The position numbers and the translations under genes were made by a program. DNA of 64,000 bases. Origin: Alkalispirillum mobile (GTDB lineage: Bacteria > Pseudomonadota > Gammaproteobacteria > Nitrococcales > Halorhodospiraceae). Below, one piece after another: positions 47,384 through 58,981 of the stretch (its first letter is position 1; each line of letters starts with the position of its first letter). The notes beneath the pieces are model-generated. The model had not been told where the DNA came from, did not search any database, and saw nothing but the letters and a program-made list of their open reading frames with translations. The DNA is taken from positions 868,001-932,000 of the forward strand of contig NZ_RCDA01000001.1 of NCBI RefSeq assembly GCF_003664325.1. The letters are read 5' to 3'.

Positions 47384-49309
47384 ATGCCTGCAATCACCCT
47401 CCCCGACGGCTCCCGTCGCGAGTACGAACACCCCGTCACGGTTGGCGAAGTGGCCGAATCCATCGGCAAGGGCCTGGCGCGCGCCGCGCTGGCCGGCCGT
47501 GTGGACGGCAAGCTGGTCGATCTCAGCCACCGCATCGAGTCCGATGCCGAGCTGGAGATCGTCACCGACCGTGACCCGGATGGCGTGGACATGATCCGCC
47601 ATTCCACCGCCCACCTGATGGCCCAGGCCGTCAAGGAGCTGTTCCCCGAGGCCCAGGTCACCATTGGCCCGGTCATCGAGAACGGCTTCTATTACGATTT
47701 TGCCTACAAGCGCCCCTTCACTGAAGACGACCTGAAGACCATCGAAAAGAAGATGGAGGCGCTGGCAAAGCAGGATTTCCAGATCGAGCGCGATGTCTGG
47801 GACCGGGACGAGGCCATTCAGTTCTTCCTCGAACAGGGGGAGAAATACAAGGCCGAGATCATCGAGGACCTGCCAGAAAGCGAGATCATCTCCGTCTACA
47901 AGCAGGGCGAGTTCCTTGACCTCTGCCGCGGCCCCCACGTGCCCAGCACCGGCAAGCTCAAGGCCTTCAAGCTTCAGAAGGTGGCCGGCGCCTACTGGCG
48001 CGGCAACTCCGACAACGAGATGCTGCAACGCATCTACGGCACCGCCTGGCCGGACAAGAAGCAGCTCAAGGCCTACCTGCACCGGCTGGCCGAGGCCGAA
48101 AAGCGCGATCACCGCCGTATCGGCCGCGCCCAGGATCTCTTCCACGTGCAGGAGGAGGCCCCCGGCATGGCCTTCTGGCACCCCAAGGGGTGGAGCATCT
48201 ACCTGGAGGTACAGGAGTACATCCGGCAGCTCACCAATCGCCATGGCTACCAGGAGATCCACACCCCGCAGCTGGTGGACCGCAGCCTGTGGGAGAAGTC
48301 CGGCCACTGGGACAAGTTCCAGGACAACATGTTCATCACCGAGTCCGAGTCCCGGGACTACGCGGTCAAGCCCATGAACTGCCCCTGCCACGTGCAGGTG
48401 TACAACCAGGGCCTGAAAAGCTACCGCGACCTGCCCCTGCGCCTGGCCGAGTTCGGCTCCTGCCACCGCAACGAGCCCTCCGGCACGCTGCACGGACTCA
48501 TGCGGGTGCGCAACTTCGTGCAAGATGATGCCCACATCTTCTGCACCGAGGACCAGATCCAGCAGGAAGTGGCCGATTTCATCGACCTGGTCTTCAAGGC
48601 CTACAACGACTTCGGCTTCGATGACGTGATCATCGCCCTGTCCACCCGCCCGGACGAGCGCGTGGGCGAAGATGCCCTCTGGGACAAGGCCGAACACGCC
48701 CTGGAAGAGGCGCTGAACCGCGCCAACCTGGAGTGGCAGCTGCAGCCGGGCGAAGGCGCCTTCTACGGGCCGAAGATCGAGTTCACCCTGAAGGACTGCC
48801 TGGGCCGCACCTGGCAACTGGGCACCATCCAGGTGGATTTCTCCATGCCCGGCCGGCTGGGCGCCGCCTACGTGGCCGAAGACGGCAGCAAAAAGGTGCC
48901 GGTCATGCTGCACCGGGCCATCCTCGGCTCGCTGGAGCGTTTCATCGGCATCCTCATCGAACACTACGCCGGCGCCCTGCCCCCGTGGCTTGCACCGGTG
49001 CAGGCAGTTGTGCTTAATATCACTGATCGGCAGGCGGATTTTGCCCGCCAGATCGAAAAGCGCTTCCGTGAGCGGGGCTTGCGGGTCGATGCCGACTTGA
49101 GAAACGAGAAGATCGGCTTTAAAATCCGCGAGCACACGCTTCAAAAGGTTCCCTACATGCTGGTCGTGGGGGACAAAGAAGTGGAGAATCAAACGGTGGC
49201 CGTGCGTACCCGCGAGGGCCAGGATTTGGGCGCCATGTCCGTGGACGCCTTCCTGGAACGCCTCGAGGGCGAGGTGGCACGGCTTGGACGCAGCAACTCG
49301 GAGGATTAA
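47384..49309 (+). CDS. thrS: Threonine-tRNA ligase ThrS
   Basis: 641 residues, the standard bacterial length (E. coli 642). Domains in order: TGS (1-61; [20 protein letters not shown]), N2 editing domain (about 62-225; [19 protein letters not shown] and the zinc-like [13 protein letters not shown]), class II catalytic core (about 240-535) with the zinc Cys in [14 protein letters not shown] and motif 2 [20 protein letters not shown], and anticodon-binding domain (about 535-641). ATG with CAGGAG upstream. First gene of thrS-infC-rpmI-rplT-pheS-pheT-ihfA. A hairpin upstream looks like the autoregulatory site. Confidence 0.98.
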   Translation: MPAITLPDGSRREYEHPVTVGEVAESIGKGLARAALAGRVDGKLVDLSHRIESDAELEIVTDRDPDGVDMIRHSTAHLMAQAVKELFPEAQVTIGPVIENGFYYDFAYKRPFTEDDLKTIEKKMEALAKQDFQIERDVWDRDEAIQFFLEQGEKYKAEIIEDLPESEIISVYKQGEFLDLCRGPHVPSTGKLKAFKLQKVAGAYWRGNSDNEMLQRIYGTAWPDKKQLKAYLHRLAEAEKRDHRRIGRAQDLFHVQEEAPGMAFWHPKGWSIYLEVQEYIRQLTNRHGYQEIHTPQLVDRSLWEKSGHWDKFQDNMFITESESRDYAVKPMNCPCHVQVYNQGLKSYRDLPLRLAEFGSCHRNEPSGTLHGLMRVRNFVQDDAHIFCTEDQIQQEVADFIDLVFKAYNDFGFDDVIIALSTRPDERVGEDALWDKAEHALEEALNRANLEWQLQPGEGAFYGPKIEFTLKDCLGRTWQLGTIQVDFSMPGRLGAAYVAEDGSKKVPVMLHRAILGSLERFIGILIEHYAGALPPWLAPVQAVVLNITDRQADFARQIEKRFRERGLRVDADLRNEKIGFKIREHTLQKVPYMLVVGDKEVENQTVAVRTREGQDLGAMSVDAFLERLEGEVARLGRSNSED

Positions 49310-49312
49310 AGG

Positions 49313-49867
49313 ATCGCTGTCAGACCAAAAAGAGGAGGTGGGCGTAACGCCCCCTCAGACGATCGCAGGGTCAACCGCAACATCCGGGTACCGGAGGTTC
49401 GGCTCATAGACCAGACGGGCGATCAGGTGGGCATCATTGCCACCGAAGAGGCTCTCGAACGCGCCGAAGAAGCCGGGATGGACCTGGTTGAACTGGATGC
49501 GAATGCGAAGCCGCCGGTTTGCCGGATCATGGATTTCGGCAAGTTCAAGTTTGAGCAGAGCAAGAAGGCTCAGGCGGCTCGCAAGAAGCAGAAGCAGATC
49601 CAGGTCAAGGAGGTCAAGTTCCGGCCCGGCACCGACGAGGGTGACTACAAGGTCAAGCTGCGAAACCTCCGGCGCTTCCTGGAAGACGGTGACAAGTGCA
49701 AGGTCACCCTGCGCTTCCGGGGCCGCGAGATGGCCCACCAGGACCTCGGGCTGAAGCTGCTCAACCGGGTCGAGCAGGACCTGGAAGACATCGCCACCGT
49801 TGACCAGCGGCCCAAGATGGAAGGCCGGCTGATGGTCATGATGATGAGCCCGAGAAAGGGCAAGTAA
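49313..49867 (+). CDS. infC: Translation initiation factor IF-3, apparent ATC start codon
   Basis: 184 residues if started at ATC 49313, matching IF-3 length (E. coli 180). GGAGG at 49300-49304 lies 8 bases before this ATC, and codons between ATC and the first GTG (49427) encode the conserved IF-3 N-terminus ([18 protein letters not shown]). Starting at the GTG would delete most of the N-terminal domain. Downstream: [73 protein letters not shown] non-AUG start is the known basis of IF-3 autoregulation (E. coli uses AUU). Begins 3 bases after the thrS stop. Confidence 0.95.
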   Translation: MAVRPKRGGGRNAPSDDRRVNRNIRVPEVRLIDQTGDQVGIIATEEALERAEEAGMDLVELDANAKPPVCRIMDFGKFKFEQSKKAQAARKKQKQIQVKEVKFRPGTDEGDYKVKLRNLRRFLEDGDKCKVTLRFRGREMAHQDLGLKLLNRVEQDLEDIATVDQRPKMEGRLMVMMMSPRKGK

Positions 49868-49888
49868 TCGAGCCACCCGATCCCCTGG

Positions 49889-49920
49889 CGCCACCCCGGG
49901 GTTGCGTACCGGGGGTGGCG
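49889..49920 (+). promoter_or_regulatory. Stem-loop between infC and rpmI
   Basis: CGCCACCCC (49889-49897) pairs with GGGGTGGCG (49912-49920), followed by the T-rich TCTTTGTTTG. It could be a partial terminator or part of the leader through which L20 controls rpmI-rplT in related bacteria; no clear L20 pseudoknot was traced. Confidence 0.5.
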
Positions 49921-49948
49921 TCTTTGTTTGTTATTTAGGGAGTCTGGA

Positions 49949-50146
49949 ATGCCCAAGATCAAGACCAACCGTGGGGCGGCCAAGCGCTTCAAGGCCACGG
50001 CCACCGGCCGCTACAAGCGCGCCCACGCCTTCCACAACCACATCCTGACCAAGAAGGACAGCAAGCGGAAGCGCAAGCTGCGCGCCGATGCGCTGGTCGC
50101 CGAGGCGGACACCCCCATGATCCGCCGCATGATGCCCTACAGCTAA
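49949..50146 (+). CDS. rpmI: Large ribosomal subunit protein bL35
   Basis: 65 residues, exactly the usual bL35 size. [36 protein letters not shown] is diagnostic, and the C-terminus IRRMMPYS is slightly varied from the family. Start at ATG 49949 with AGGGAG upstream; seven upstream in-frame codons (MLFRESG) are not part of the family. Lies between infC and rplT as in most gammaproteobacteria. Confidence 0.98.
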   Translation: MPKIKTNRGAAKRFKATATGRYKRAHAFHNHILTKKDSKRKRKLRADALVAEADTPMIRRMMPYS

Positions 50147-50176
50147 GCGTTACCGTTCGCCGGGAGTTATCGAGTC

Positions 50177-50536
50177 ATGTCCAGAGTCAAGCGAGGAGTC
50201 ACTGCCCGCGCCAAGCACAACAAGGTGCTGAAGAAGGCCAAGGGTTATTACGGCGCCCGCCGCAAGTCGTTCCGCATTGCGCGCCAGGCGGTCATCAAGT
50301 CCGGTCAGTACGCCTACCGTGACCGTCGCCAGCGCAAGCGTCAGTTCCGGGCGCTGTGGATCCAGCGGATCAACGCGGGCGCCCGTCAGCACGGTCTGTC
50401 CTACAGCCGCCTCATCCACGGGCTGCAGCAGGCCGGCGTCGAGCTGGACCGCAAGGTGCTGGCCGATCTGGCCGTCAACGATAAGGCCGCCTTTGGCGCG
50501 CTGGCCGAGAAAGCCCGCGAGGCCCTCGCCGCCTGA
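50177..50536 (+). CDS. rplT: Large ribosomal subunit protein bL20
   Basis: 119 residues (E. coli 118). [51 protein letters not shown] is diagnostic of bL20; the rest ([24 protein letters not shown]) also fits. bL20 binds 23S rRNA early in assembly and represses its own operon in related bacteria. 30 bases after rpmI. Confidence 0.98.
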   Translation: MSRVKRGVTARAKHNKVLKKAKGYYGARRKSFRIARQAVIKSGQYAYRDRRQRKRQFRALWIQRINAGARQHGLSYSRLIHGLQQAGVELDRKVLADLAVNDKAAFGALAEKAREALAA

Positions 50537-50647
50537 GACGCGTCCAGCAACCGTAAGCTGCCGCACGGCCGGCCCGGCACCACGGGGCCTCGCCGAAGAC
50601 GAGCGGTGCGCCGGTACAGGCGAGTCGCCCCGCGCTGCGCGGGGCCG

Positions 50648-50682
50648 AACGGGGGAATGGCCCAGGCCTTCCCCCGTTTTCG
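50648..50682 (+). terminator. Terminator-like hairpin between rplT and pheS
   Basis: AACGGGGGAA (50648-50657) pairs with TTCCCCCGTT (50669-50678), followed by TTCGG. A second GC hairpin (GCCCCGCGC/GCGGGGC, about 50628-50646) lies just before. The tandem could be an attenuator for pheST, but no short leader peptide rich in Phe codons is visible in the 231-base gap. Confidence 0.55.
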
Positions 50683-50719
50683 GTTGTGGCGCCCCAGGTG
50701 CCTGCGACCCCTGCCCTGA

Positions 50720-51799
<1,080 letters not shown>

Positions 51800-51853
51800 G
51801 CCGGCGCCGCCGGCACGGCGTCCCCTGCCCCGGACAAGGACGGGATCGAATCC

Positions 51854-54238
51854 ATGCTAATCAGTGAACACTGGCTGCGTGAATGGGTGGCCGACACCGG
51901 CCCCACCGAGCAACTCGCCCACCGGCTGACCATGGCCGGCCTGGAGGTGGACGGCGTGGAGCCCGCCGCCCCCGCCTTCAGCGGCGTCGTGGTTGGCCGT
52001 ATCACCCGCTGCGAGCCGCACCCGGATGCCGACAAGCTCCGCCTCTGCCAGGTGGACGCCGGCCAGGGCGAGCCCCTGCAGGTTGTCTGCGGGGCGCCCA
52101 ACGCCCGTGAGGGGCTGGTGGCCCCGCTGGCCACGGTGGGCGGCGAGCTGCCCGGCGGCCTGAAGATCAAGCGCGCCAAGCTCCGCGGCCAGGCCTCCTT
52201 CGGTATGCTCTGCTCCGCCCGCGAACTGGGCCTGAGCGAGGACGCCGACGGCCTGATGGAACTGCCGGAAGACGCGCCGGTGGGGCGCGACCTGCGCGAC
52301 TATCTGGGTCTGGCCGATAACGTGATCGAGGTGGACCTGACCCCGAACCGCGCCGACTGCCTGGGCATGATCGGTGTTGCCCGCGAGGTGGGTGCCCTGC
52401 TGGAGCAGCCGGTGCAAACCCCGGACATCCCCGCCGTGCCGGCTGCCCTCGAGGACACGGTGGAGGTGCAACTGGATGCGCCCGAGGCCTGCGCCCGCTA
52501 CCTGGGCCGGGTGGTGCGCGGCCTGAACCCACGGGCCGAGACACCGCTATGGATGCGCGAACGGCTCCGCCGCGCCGGTATCCGCAGCCTCGGTCCGCTA
52601 GTGGACGTGACCAACTACGTGCTGATCGAGCTGGGCCAGCCCATGCACGCCTTCGACCTGGCGCGGGTCGAGGGCACGATCCACGCCCGCTGGGCCCGGC
52701 CCGGCGAAACCCTGACCCTGATCGGCGGCGAGACCATCGAACTGGCCAGCGACCAGCTGGTGATTGCGGATGACCAGCAGGCGTTGGCACTCGCCGGCAT
52801 CATGGGCGGCGAGGACTCCAGCGTCGGCGACGACACCCGGGACATCCTCCTGGAGTGCGCCTGGTTCGCACCCGCCGCCATCGCAGGCCGTGCCCGCGCC
52901 CACGGCCTGCACACCGACTCCTCCCACCGCTTCGAGCGCGGGGTGGACCCCGCCGGCCAGCACCGGGCCATGGCGCGGGCCTCCCAGCTGCTGCTGAGCA
53001 TCTGTGGCGGCGAGGCGGGCCCCGTGAAGGAGGCCGTCGCCGAATCGCACCTCCCGGCGCGCGAGGCCGTCCGCCTGCGCGGGGCGCGGGTTGCCCGGGT
53101 ACTGGGCGCCGACATCCCCGGCGATCGCATCATCGGGATGCTGGAGCGCCTGGGCATGCGGGTCACGCCGGAGGCCGACGGCGTCTGGCAGGTGGACCCG
53201 CCCAGCTGGCGCTTCGACATCGCCCGCGAGGAAGATCTGATCGAGGAGGTCGCCCGCCTCTACGGCTACGACCAACTGCCCACACGCCGGCCGCCGATCC
53301 CGCTTACCGTGGGCCGGGCGCCGGAGGAGCAGACCAGCCTCTCCCGCCTACGCCAGGTGCTGGTCCAGCGCGGCTACCACGAAGCAATCACCTATTCCTT
53401 TGTGGCTCCCGAGACACAACGCACACTGGACCCGGAGCACGAGGCCTTGCCCCTGGCCAACCCCATCTCCGCCGATTTGGCGGTGATGCGCACCAGCCTG
53501 TGGCCGGGCCTGGTACAGGCGGCCCGCCACAATCAGAACCGGCAGGTCCAGCGCATCCGCCTGTTCGAGAGCGGCCTGCGCTTTATCGGTGCCATGGGGC
53601 ATCTGCGCCAGGAACCACGACTGGCCGGCCTGGCACTGGGCCCCGGCAACCCCGAGCAGTGGGGTGAACCGGGCCGGGCCCTGGACTTCTACGACGTGAA
53701 GGGCGACGTGGAGGCCCTGCTCGCTGCCGGTGGTCGCGGTGCCGAGTTCCGCTTCCAGCCGGACCGCCATCCGGCGCTGCACCCGGGCCAGACGGCGCGC
53801 ATCCTTGACGGTGGGCAGCCCATCGGCTGGCTCGGCGCCCTGCATCCGGCCCAGGCCCGGGAGTTGGACATCCAGGGCCCAGTCTTCCTGTTCGACCTGG
53901 ACCTGGCGGCCGTTCAGACCGCTGCGCTGCCCGCCTTCCGTCCCCTGTCGCGCTACCCGGCCAACCGCCGCGACCTGGCACTGTTGGTCGCCCACGATGT
54001 CCCGGCCCAGCAGCTGGTGGACGCGGCACTCGGCGCCGGTGGCGAGCAACTGGTGGACGTCCGGCTGTTTGACGTCTACGCCGGCAAGGGGGTGCCGGAG
54101 GGGCAGAAAAGCGTTGCCATGGGCTTGATTTTACAGGATTCTTCGCGCACGCTTACCGACGAGGACATGGACCGCGTGTTGGGGCGCGTGGTCGAACGCC
54201 TCGGACAGGAAACCGGTGCAGTCTTGAGGGGGGAATAA
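51854..54238 (+). CDS. pheT: Phenylalanine-tRNA ligase beta subunit PheT
   Basis: 794 residues (E. coli 795). Domains: tRNA-binding OB fold (about 39-150; [25 protein letters not shown]), B3/4 editing region (about 210-390; [26 protein letters not shown]), B5 (about 400-470; [22 protein letters not shown]), catalytic-like core (about 490-680), and C-terminal FDX-ACB anticodon-binding domain (about 700-794; [20 protein letters not shown]). ATG start; 4 bases before ihfA. Confidence 0.98.
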   Translation: MLISEHWLREWVADTGPTEQLAHRLTMAGLEVDGVEPAAPAFSGVVVGRITRCEPHPDADKLRLCQVDAGQGEPLQVVCGAPNAREGLVAPLATVGGELPGGLKIKRAKLRGQASFGMLCSARELGLSEDADGLMELPEDAPVGRDLRDYLGLADNVIEVDLTPNRADCLGMIGVAREVGALLEQPVQTPDIPAVPAALEDTVEVQLDAPEACARYLGRVVRGLNPRAETPLWMRERLRRAGIRSLGPLVDVTNYVLIELGQPMHAFDLARVEGTIHARWARPGETLTLIGGETIELASDQLVIADDQQALALAGIMGGEDSSVGDDTRDILLECAWFAPAAIAGRARAHGLHTDSSHRFERGVDPAGQHRAMARASQLLLSICGGEAGPVKEAVAESHLPAREAVRLRGARVARVLGADIPGDRIIGMLERLGMRVTPEADGVWQVDPPSWRFDIAREEDLIEEVARLYGYDQLPTRRPPIPLTVGRAPEEQTSLSRLRQVLVQRGYHEAITYSFVAPETQRTLDPEHEALPLANPISADLAVMRTSLWPGLVQAARHNQNRQVQRIRLFESGLRFIGAMGHLRQEPRLAGLALGPGNPEQWGEPGRALDFYDVKGDVEALLAAGGRGAEFRFQPDRHPALHPGQTARILDGGQPIGWLGALHPAQARELDIQGPVFLFDLDLAAVQTAALPAFRPLSRYPANRRDLALLVAHDVPAQQLVDAALGAGGEQLVDVRLFDVYAGKGVPEGQKSVAMGLILQDSSRTLTDEDMDRVLGRVVERLGQETGAVLRGE

Positions 54239-54242
54239 CGGC

Positions 54243-54548
54243 ATGGCGTTGACCAAGGCCGACATGGCCGAACGTCTGTTCGAAGAGGTAGGCCTGAACA
54301 AACGTGAGGCCAAGGAGCTGGTCGAATTGTTCTTCGAAGAGATCCGGCAGGCGCTGGAAACCGGCGTGCCGGTCAAGCTCTCGGGGTTCGGCAACTTCGA
54401 CCTGCGTGACAAAAACGAGCGCCCCGGACGCAACCCCAAGACGGGCGAGGAGATACCCATCTCGGCCCGCCGGGTGGTTACCTTCCGTCCCGGGCAGAAG
54501 CTCAAGACGCGGGTAGAGGCCTATGCTGGAAACGTCAAACAATCTTGA
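54243..54548 (+). CDS. ihfA: Integration host factor alpha subunit IhfA
   Basis: 101 residues, the usual IHF-alpha length. [41 protein letters not shown] and [45 protein letters not shown] are diagnostic, with the DNA-intercalating Pro in the [10 protein letters not shown] arm. It bends DNA as a heterodimer with IhfB (not in the window). Located directly after pheT as in E. coli; its end overlaps the next gene by 26 bases. Confidence 0.98.
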   Translation: MALTKADMAERLFEEVGLNKREAKELVELFFEEIRQALETGVPVKLSGFGNFDLRDKNERPGRNPKTGEEIPISARRVVTFRPGQKLKTRVEAYAGNVKQS

Positions 54549-54879
54549 GCTGCCGCCCATCCCGGCCAAGCGCTACTTCACCATCGGTGAGGTCAGCGAG
54601 CTCTGCGCCGTCAAACCGCACGTGCTGCGCTACTGGGAGCAGGAGTTCCCGCAGCTCAAGCCGGTCAAGCGGCGGGGCAACCGCCGGTACTACCAGCGCC
54701 AGGACGTCATCGTCATCCGCCAGATCCGTGCCCTGCTCTACGAGGAGGGCTTTACCATTGGCGGTGCGCGGCAAAAACTCTCCGGCGAAGGTGCCAAAGA
54801 GGACGTCAGCCAGACTCAACAGGTGATCCGCCAGATGCGGATCGAGCTTGAAGGCGTCCTGCACATCCTCAAGCGCTGA
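54523..54879 (+). CDS. MerR-family regulator downstream of ihfA
   Basis: 118 residues. The winged-helix MerR domain (about 17-85) reads [69 protein letters not shown]. The short C-terminal helix lacks the Cys residues used for metal sensing. A small MerR protein at this place after ihfA is a common gammaproteobacterial arrangement of unknown function. The ATG lies inside ihfA in another frame; an overlap of 26 bases suggests coupling. Its targets cannot be judged from the sequence. Confidence 0.92.
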   Translation: MLETSNNLELPPIPAKRYFTIGEVSELCAVKPHVLRYWEQEFPQLKPVKRRGNRRYYQRQDVIVIRQIRALLYEEGFTIGGARQKLSGEGAKEDVSQTQQVIRQMRIELEGVLHILKR

Positions 54880-54886
54880 CAGGCAA

Positions 54887-54915
54887 TTGCAAGGGCCGGC
54901 GGACTACTGTAGTAT
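54887..54915 (+). promoter_or_regulatory. Promoter of tRNA-Pro
   Basis: TTGCAA (54887-54892), 17-base spacer, TAGTAT (54910-54915). It would start transcription about 7 bases before the tRNA at 54930. Confidence 0.6.
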
Positions 54916-54929
54916 CTCGGCTCTCCAAA

Positions 54930-55006
54930 CGGGGTGTAGCGCAGCCTGGTAGCGCACCTGCATGGGGTGCAGGTGGTCGCAGGTTCGAATCCTGCCACCC
55001 CGACCA
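54930..55006 (+). tRNA. tRNA-Pro (anticodon GGG)
   Basis: 77 bases with acceptor CGGGGTG/CACCCCG, anticodon stem CCTGC/GCAGG enclosing ATGGGGT with anticodon GGG, T-loop GGTTCGAATCC and encoded CCA. Same place after ihfA-merR as in many gammaproteobacteria; such tRNA-Pro genes are frequent integration sites, but no integrase is adjacent. Confidence 0.97.
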
Positions 55007-55017
55007 AACCGATAGAG

Positions 55018-55052
55018 ACGGGCCGTTCACCCAGCGTGGCGGCCCGTTTTTT
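55018..55052 (+). terminator. Intrinsic terminator after tRNA-Pro
   Basis: ACGGGCCG (55018-55025) pairs with CGGCCCGT (55040-55047), followed by a run of T to 55052. Confidence 0.85.
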
Positions 55053-55161
55053 GTGTCCGTAACCCCGCGTCCCAACAACCCGAAAAAGGTTGCTAAGCTT
55101 GGGGCCGTGCCGGAAGCGCTCCGCTCCGGCTGACCGAATCCACCAGGGCGCCCGAACGCCG

Positions 55162-56661
55162 ATGCCTCACACGGACGAACAAGAACCGACACCACAGGGT
55201 TATCCCGCCCGGGTGCTGGGCCAGCCGCGGGCCCTGATCGGCTTGGGCGTGGGCGCCTGCTACGGTATTGCCGTTGCGCTGAGCCTGCTCATCGCGGAAC
55301 TCTCCCTAGAGATCAGCACCGTCTGGCTCGCGAGCGGCGTGGGCCTGATGGCCGTGCTGGTCTGGGGCTACTGGCTGCTCCCGGTACTGCTGGCCGCCCA
55401 CTGGCTGGTAAGCCCGCCCATGAGCGAGGCGCCCTACTGGGTGGCCGCCGGCCTGGGGGTTATCGCAGTCACCGAGATCGGCATAGCGGCGCGGCTGCTC
55501 ACGGGCTATGGCCGGCACCGAGTGCTGGACTTCGATCTCACCGGCACGGCCCGGTTTGCCTTCATCTGCCTCCTCCTCGTACCCGGTGGCGGTGCCCTGT
55601 TGGCCGCGAGCTGGCTGTCCGTCACCGGCACCGCTCCGGCCGAACTCTTCCTGCTGATCGCCCGCAACTGGTGGCTCAGCGTCGTCTTCGGCTTCGTCTG
55701 CGTGGTACCACTGGTAAGCAGCTGGCTGCGGTACGGGCCGCCTCGCTTTCATGGGCGACGCCGCGAGGCGTTGCTCGTACTATTGGCCCTGTTACTGCCA
55801 GTCGGGCTGATCGTCAGCTATCAGCTCAGCCGGGCAGACCCGGTGCACGCACTCTTGTACGGCGCATTACCGCTGCTTTTCTGGGCCAGCATCTTCCTCC
55901 GAGAGAGCGGCGCGGCCCTGGGCTTGACGCTGCTCACCGCAGCGACCATCGTCATCAGTCAACTAACGCCCGGTCACGCGGTGCCCGTCTGGTCCACCGG
56001 TGCGCATATTCTCGCCTTCGGGCTGATGGCGCTGCTGGTCGCTCACGCCCAGCGCAATCTGGAGGCGGCAGTGGCGTACCGCACGCGCCAGAACGACCTG
56101 GAGCGGCTCGCCTACCGGGATATGCTCACCGGCCTAAGCAACCGCCACCACCTGTTCGAGGCCCTGGAGGAGAGCATGGCGAGCTGGCGCACCCATGGCG
56201 CCCCCTTTGCCGTGCTCATCATGGACCTGGACAGCTTCAAGGCGATCAATGACCAGTACGGCCACCACGCCGGTGACGAGGTGCTCAAAACCCTCGCCGC
56301 CCGCCTGCGGCACAATCACAAGGGCGGCGATATCGCGGCGCGCTATGGAGGGGATGAGTTCGTCATCCTGCTCAACGACTGCGCGGATGCCCCCGCGGCC
56401 CTCGACGTTGCCCGGCGCCTGCTCGACGCGCTCGATGCGCCAATAACCTTTGCCACCACCGAGCACGGCCCGGTAACGGTGAACGTCGGGGTCAGTATGG
56501 GCTGTGCACATATCAGCCAGGGGGCGAACAGCCCGGATGCCCTTCTGGTGCAAGCCGATCAGGCGCTTTACGAAGCCAAGGCCGCCGGCAAACGCCGCGC
56601 TGCCCTCTACGGTGGTGACGTTGCAACCCCGGCCACCCCCGCCCTGGGCTCGGCACGATAA
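55162..56661 (+). CDS. Membrane diguanylate cyclase with MASE1-type sensor
   Basis: 499 residues from ATG 55162. The N-terminal ~290 residues hold about eight hydrophobic segments ([44 protein letters not shown]) in the MASE1 pattern, an integral membrane sensor with unknown ligand. The C-terminal GGDEF domain (about 320-485) has [41 protein letters not shown] and an intact active loop [10 protein letters not shown]. The inhibitory RxxD site appears absent (KGGD at the position), so product inhibition may be weak. Makes cyclic di-GMP. 155 bases after tRNA-Pro. Confidence 0.92.
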   Translation: MPHTDEQEPTPQGYPARVLGQPRALIGLGVGACYGIAVALSLLIAELSLEISTVWLASGVGLMAVLVWGYWLLPVLLAAHWLVSPPMSEAPYWVAAGLGVIAVTEIGIAARLLTGYGRHRVLDFDLTGTARFAFICLLLVPGGGALLAASWLSVTGTAPAELFLLIARNWWLSVVFGFVCVVPLVSSWLRYGPPRFHGRRREALLVLLALLLPVGLIVSYQLSRADPVHALLYGALPLLFWASIFLRESGAALGLTLLTAATIVISQLTPGHAVPVWSTGAHILAFGLMALLVAHAQRNLEAAVAYRTRQNDLERLAYRDMLTGLSNRHHLFEALEESMASWRTHGAPFAVLIMDLDSFKAINDQYGHHAGDEVLKTLAARLRHNHKGGDIAARYGGDEFVILLNDCADAPAALDVARRLLDALDAPITFATTEHGPVTVNVGVSMGCAHISQGANSPDALLVQADQALYEAKAAGKRRAALYGGDVATPATPALGSAR

Positions 56662-56711
56662 CGGACAGACACCGAGCCATTGCGTTTATTCCCCCGCGGG
56701 AATAGGTTGAT

Positions 56712-56739
56712 CACTAACGGTGAACTAATGCCGTTAGTG
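56712..56739. repeat. Inverted repeat upstream of the CHASE diguanylate cyclase
   Basis: CACTAACGG and CCGTTAGTG are perfect 9-base arms around a 10-base spacer, located 41 bases before the next start codon. A second dyad, ATTCCC-CCGC-GGGAAT, lies at about 56688-56703. No T-run; an operator or an mRNA stem are both possible. Confidence 0.5.
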
Positions 56740-56779
56740 GATAATCGACGCCCGTGACCGGGATAAGGACAGCCTCCGC

Positions 56780-58933
56780 GTGAACCGCCTGCCGAGACAA
56801 CTGCTGCCTCTGCTGACCGCCTTGCTGGCGGGCGCGGTGGTTGTTGGTGTGGGGCTGTGGGCGGAGCGGTTGGCGGAAGAGCGTAGCCTCCAGCAGGTTC
56901 GCGCCCAGATCACTTCCCAGGTCTCCACGCTGCGCGCCCGCCTTGAGGGCGAACTCAACGCCAACGCCTACCTGGTCACCGGGCTCGCTAACTACGTGGC
57001 CACCAACCCGGACATCGACCGGGAGACCTTCGAGCAGATGGCCTCGGAGACACTTGCCCCGGACAGCGCCCTGCGCCACATCACACTGGCCCCGGACAAC
57101 GTCATCACCCTGGCCTACCCGTTGGAGGGCAACGAGGCCGCCATCGGCACCGACCTTGTGAATCATCCCGACCAGGGCGAGTCGGTCCGACGGGTCATGC
57201 GGGAGCAGCGCACGGTGGTCGGTGGGCCGACCGAACTCGTCCAGGGCGGGATGGCCCTCATCGTTCGCACGCCGGTATACACCAACGACGACAACTACTG
57301 GGGCCTGGCCAGCGTACCGGTGCGGCTGGACAGCCTTTACCAGCGGGCCGGAGTCGACCGGGCCAGCGAAACCCTCGACCTGGCGATCCGCGGTCACGAC
57401 GGGCGGGGGGCGGAGGGCGCCGTCTTTCACGGGAACCCGGAGCTGTTCGAGGCGGATGCCGTACGCCAGCTGGTCAGCTTTATCGGCAACGAGTGGGAGA
57501 TAGCGGCGCGCCCTTCGCACGGCTGGGACGCGGCCGCGGCCCTGCCGGCATGGCGCAAGGCCGCCCTGGGCGGTTCGGCACTGATCGCCGCAATGCTGGG
57601 CTGGCTGCTGACCCGCCAGACGCTCAGCCTGCATGACTCGGAGCGGCAGTTCCGCCACCTGGTACAGGGTGTCAACGGCGTGGTCCTACGCTGGGGCGGT
57701 GATGGCCGTATCCACTTCATTAACGCCCACGGCGAGCGCCTGTTCGGATACCAACCCGGTGAACTGGTCGGCCGCAGCGTCATCGGCACCATCGTGCCGC
57801 CCCGGGACAAGGACGGGCGCGACCTGGTCCGGCTGATCCAGGCCATCCAGCACGCACCGGACCGCTACGCACTCAACGAGAACGAGGTGGTACGCAAGGA
57901 CGGCAGCCGCCGCTGGATGATGTGGAGCAATCAGGCCGTGCGGGGCACCGATGGTGAAATCGAGGAAGTCTTGAGCATTGGCCATGACCATACCCGAGGC
58001 AGAGAGGCAGAACTGGCCCTGCGCCGCGTCTCTCGGAAGCTGGAGGCCATTGTTCACGCCTTGCCGGACATCGGCTTTGTGCTCGATGACCAGGGCCTGT
58101 ACGTGGACGTGATCGGCGGCCGCGATAGCCAGCACTATCCAGACGCCGACCGGTTGCGCGGACGCACTCTGCAGGAGGTTCTGCCCCCGCAACAGGCCGC
58201 GGCCTTCCAGGCGGTGGTTCAGCAGGCCATCCAGGACGACAGCCTGGTGACCCATGAATACACACTCGATGCGGACTCCGAGGACCTGGCCGTGACCAAG
58301 GGGGATATGCCCGGGCGGCAGTGGTTCGAGGCGCGGGTCTACCCGCTGCCCCCGGATGTACACGAGCGGCCGGCCGTGGTCTGGTTGGCCTACAATGTCA
58401 CCGAGCGCAAGCAGGCGGAGGCACGCATCCGCCACCTGGCGCTGCACGACAACCTCACCGGGCTGGCCAATCGCCGACTGCTGCAGGATCGACTCGACCA
58501 GGCCATCGGCCTGGCCCACCGCCACCAGGAGCGCGTTGCGCTGTTGTTCATCGACCTGGACCATTTCAAGCCCATCAATGACCGCCACGGGCATGAATTC
58601 GGCGACAAGGTGCTGTGCCAGGTGGCCGAGCGGCTGCAGGGGCTGGTCCGCGCCTCCGACACCGTGGCCCGCTACGGCGGCGATGAATTCGTGCTGCTGT
58701 TACAGGCCATCGAGTCGGCGGAGAGCGCGCTCGCCGTGGCCGACAAGATCGTCCAGGCGATCCCGGCGCCCATCACCGTCGATGGCAAGACCTGCCAGGT
58801 GGGGGCCAGCGTCGGTGTCGCCCTGTACCCCGACCATGGCGGTACAGCGGACGAGCTGCTCCGGATGGCCGATCGTTCTATGTACGGCGTCAAACAGACC
58901 TGTCGCGGCCACTACCTGGTGGCGACCCCGTGA
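56780..58933 (+). CDS. CHASE-PAS-PAS-GGDEF diguanylate cyclase
   Basis: 717 residues, GTG start at 56780. Membrane helix (about 9-28), periplasmic CHASE domain (about 45-250; ANAYLVTGLANYVATNPDIDRETFEQMA), second helix (about 260-280), PAS 1 (about 290-415; INAHGERLFGYQPGELVGRSVIGTIVPP), PAS 2 (about 430-545; DIGFVLDDQGLYVDVIG) and GGDEF (about 550-715; LHDNLTGLANRRLLQDRL). The active loop [11 protein letters not shown] is intact and an RxxD inhibitory site (RASD) lies just upstream, so feedback inhibition is likely. Senses an unknown external signal and makes cyclic di-GMP. Separate from the upstream cyclase gene by 118 bases. Confidence 0.93.
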   Translation: MNRLPRQLLPLLTALLAGAVVVGVGLWAERLAEERSLQQVRAQITSQVSTLRARLEGELNANAYLVTGLANYVATNPDIDRETFEQMASETLAPDSALRHITLAPDNVITLAYPLEGNEAAIGTDLVNHPDQGESVRRVMREQRTVVGGPTELVQGGMALIVRTPVYTNDDNYWGLASVPVRLDSLYQRAGVDRASETLDLAIRGHDGRGAEGAVFHGNPELFEADAVRQLVSFIGNEWEIAARPSHGWDAAAALPAWRKAALGGSALIAAMLGWLLTRQTLSLHDSERQFRHLVQGVNGVVLRWGGDGRIHFINAHGERLFGYQPGELVGRSVIGTIVPPRDKDGRDLVRLIQAIQHAPDRYALNENEVVRKDGSRRWMMWSNQAVRGTDGEIEEVLSIGHDHTRGREAELALRRVSRKLEAIVHALPDIGFVLDDQGLYVDVIGGRDSQHYPDADRLRGRTLQEVLPPQQAAAFQAVVQQAIQDDSLVTHEYTLDADSEDLAVTKGDMPGRQWFEARVYPLPPDVHERPAVVWLAYNVTERKQAEARIRHLALHDNLTGLANRRLLQDRLDQAIGLAHRHQERVALLFIDLDHFKPINDRHGHEFGDKVLCQVAERLQGLVRASDTVARYGGDEFVLLLQAIESAESALAVADKIVQAIPAPITVDGKTCQVGASVGVALYPDHGGTADELLRMADRSMYGVKQTCRGHYLVATP

Positions 58934-58981
58934 GCTACAGTGCATAGGGTGGATTCCGCCCGCACGGAAGGGAACGACCCT

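Noticed and set aside
54930-55161. Integrated element at the tRNA-Pro gene
   Set aside because: tRNA-Pro genes are common attachment sites, but no integrase, no repeated tRNA 3' end and no change in composition are seen downstream.
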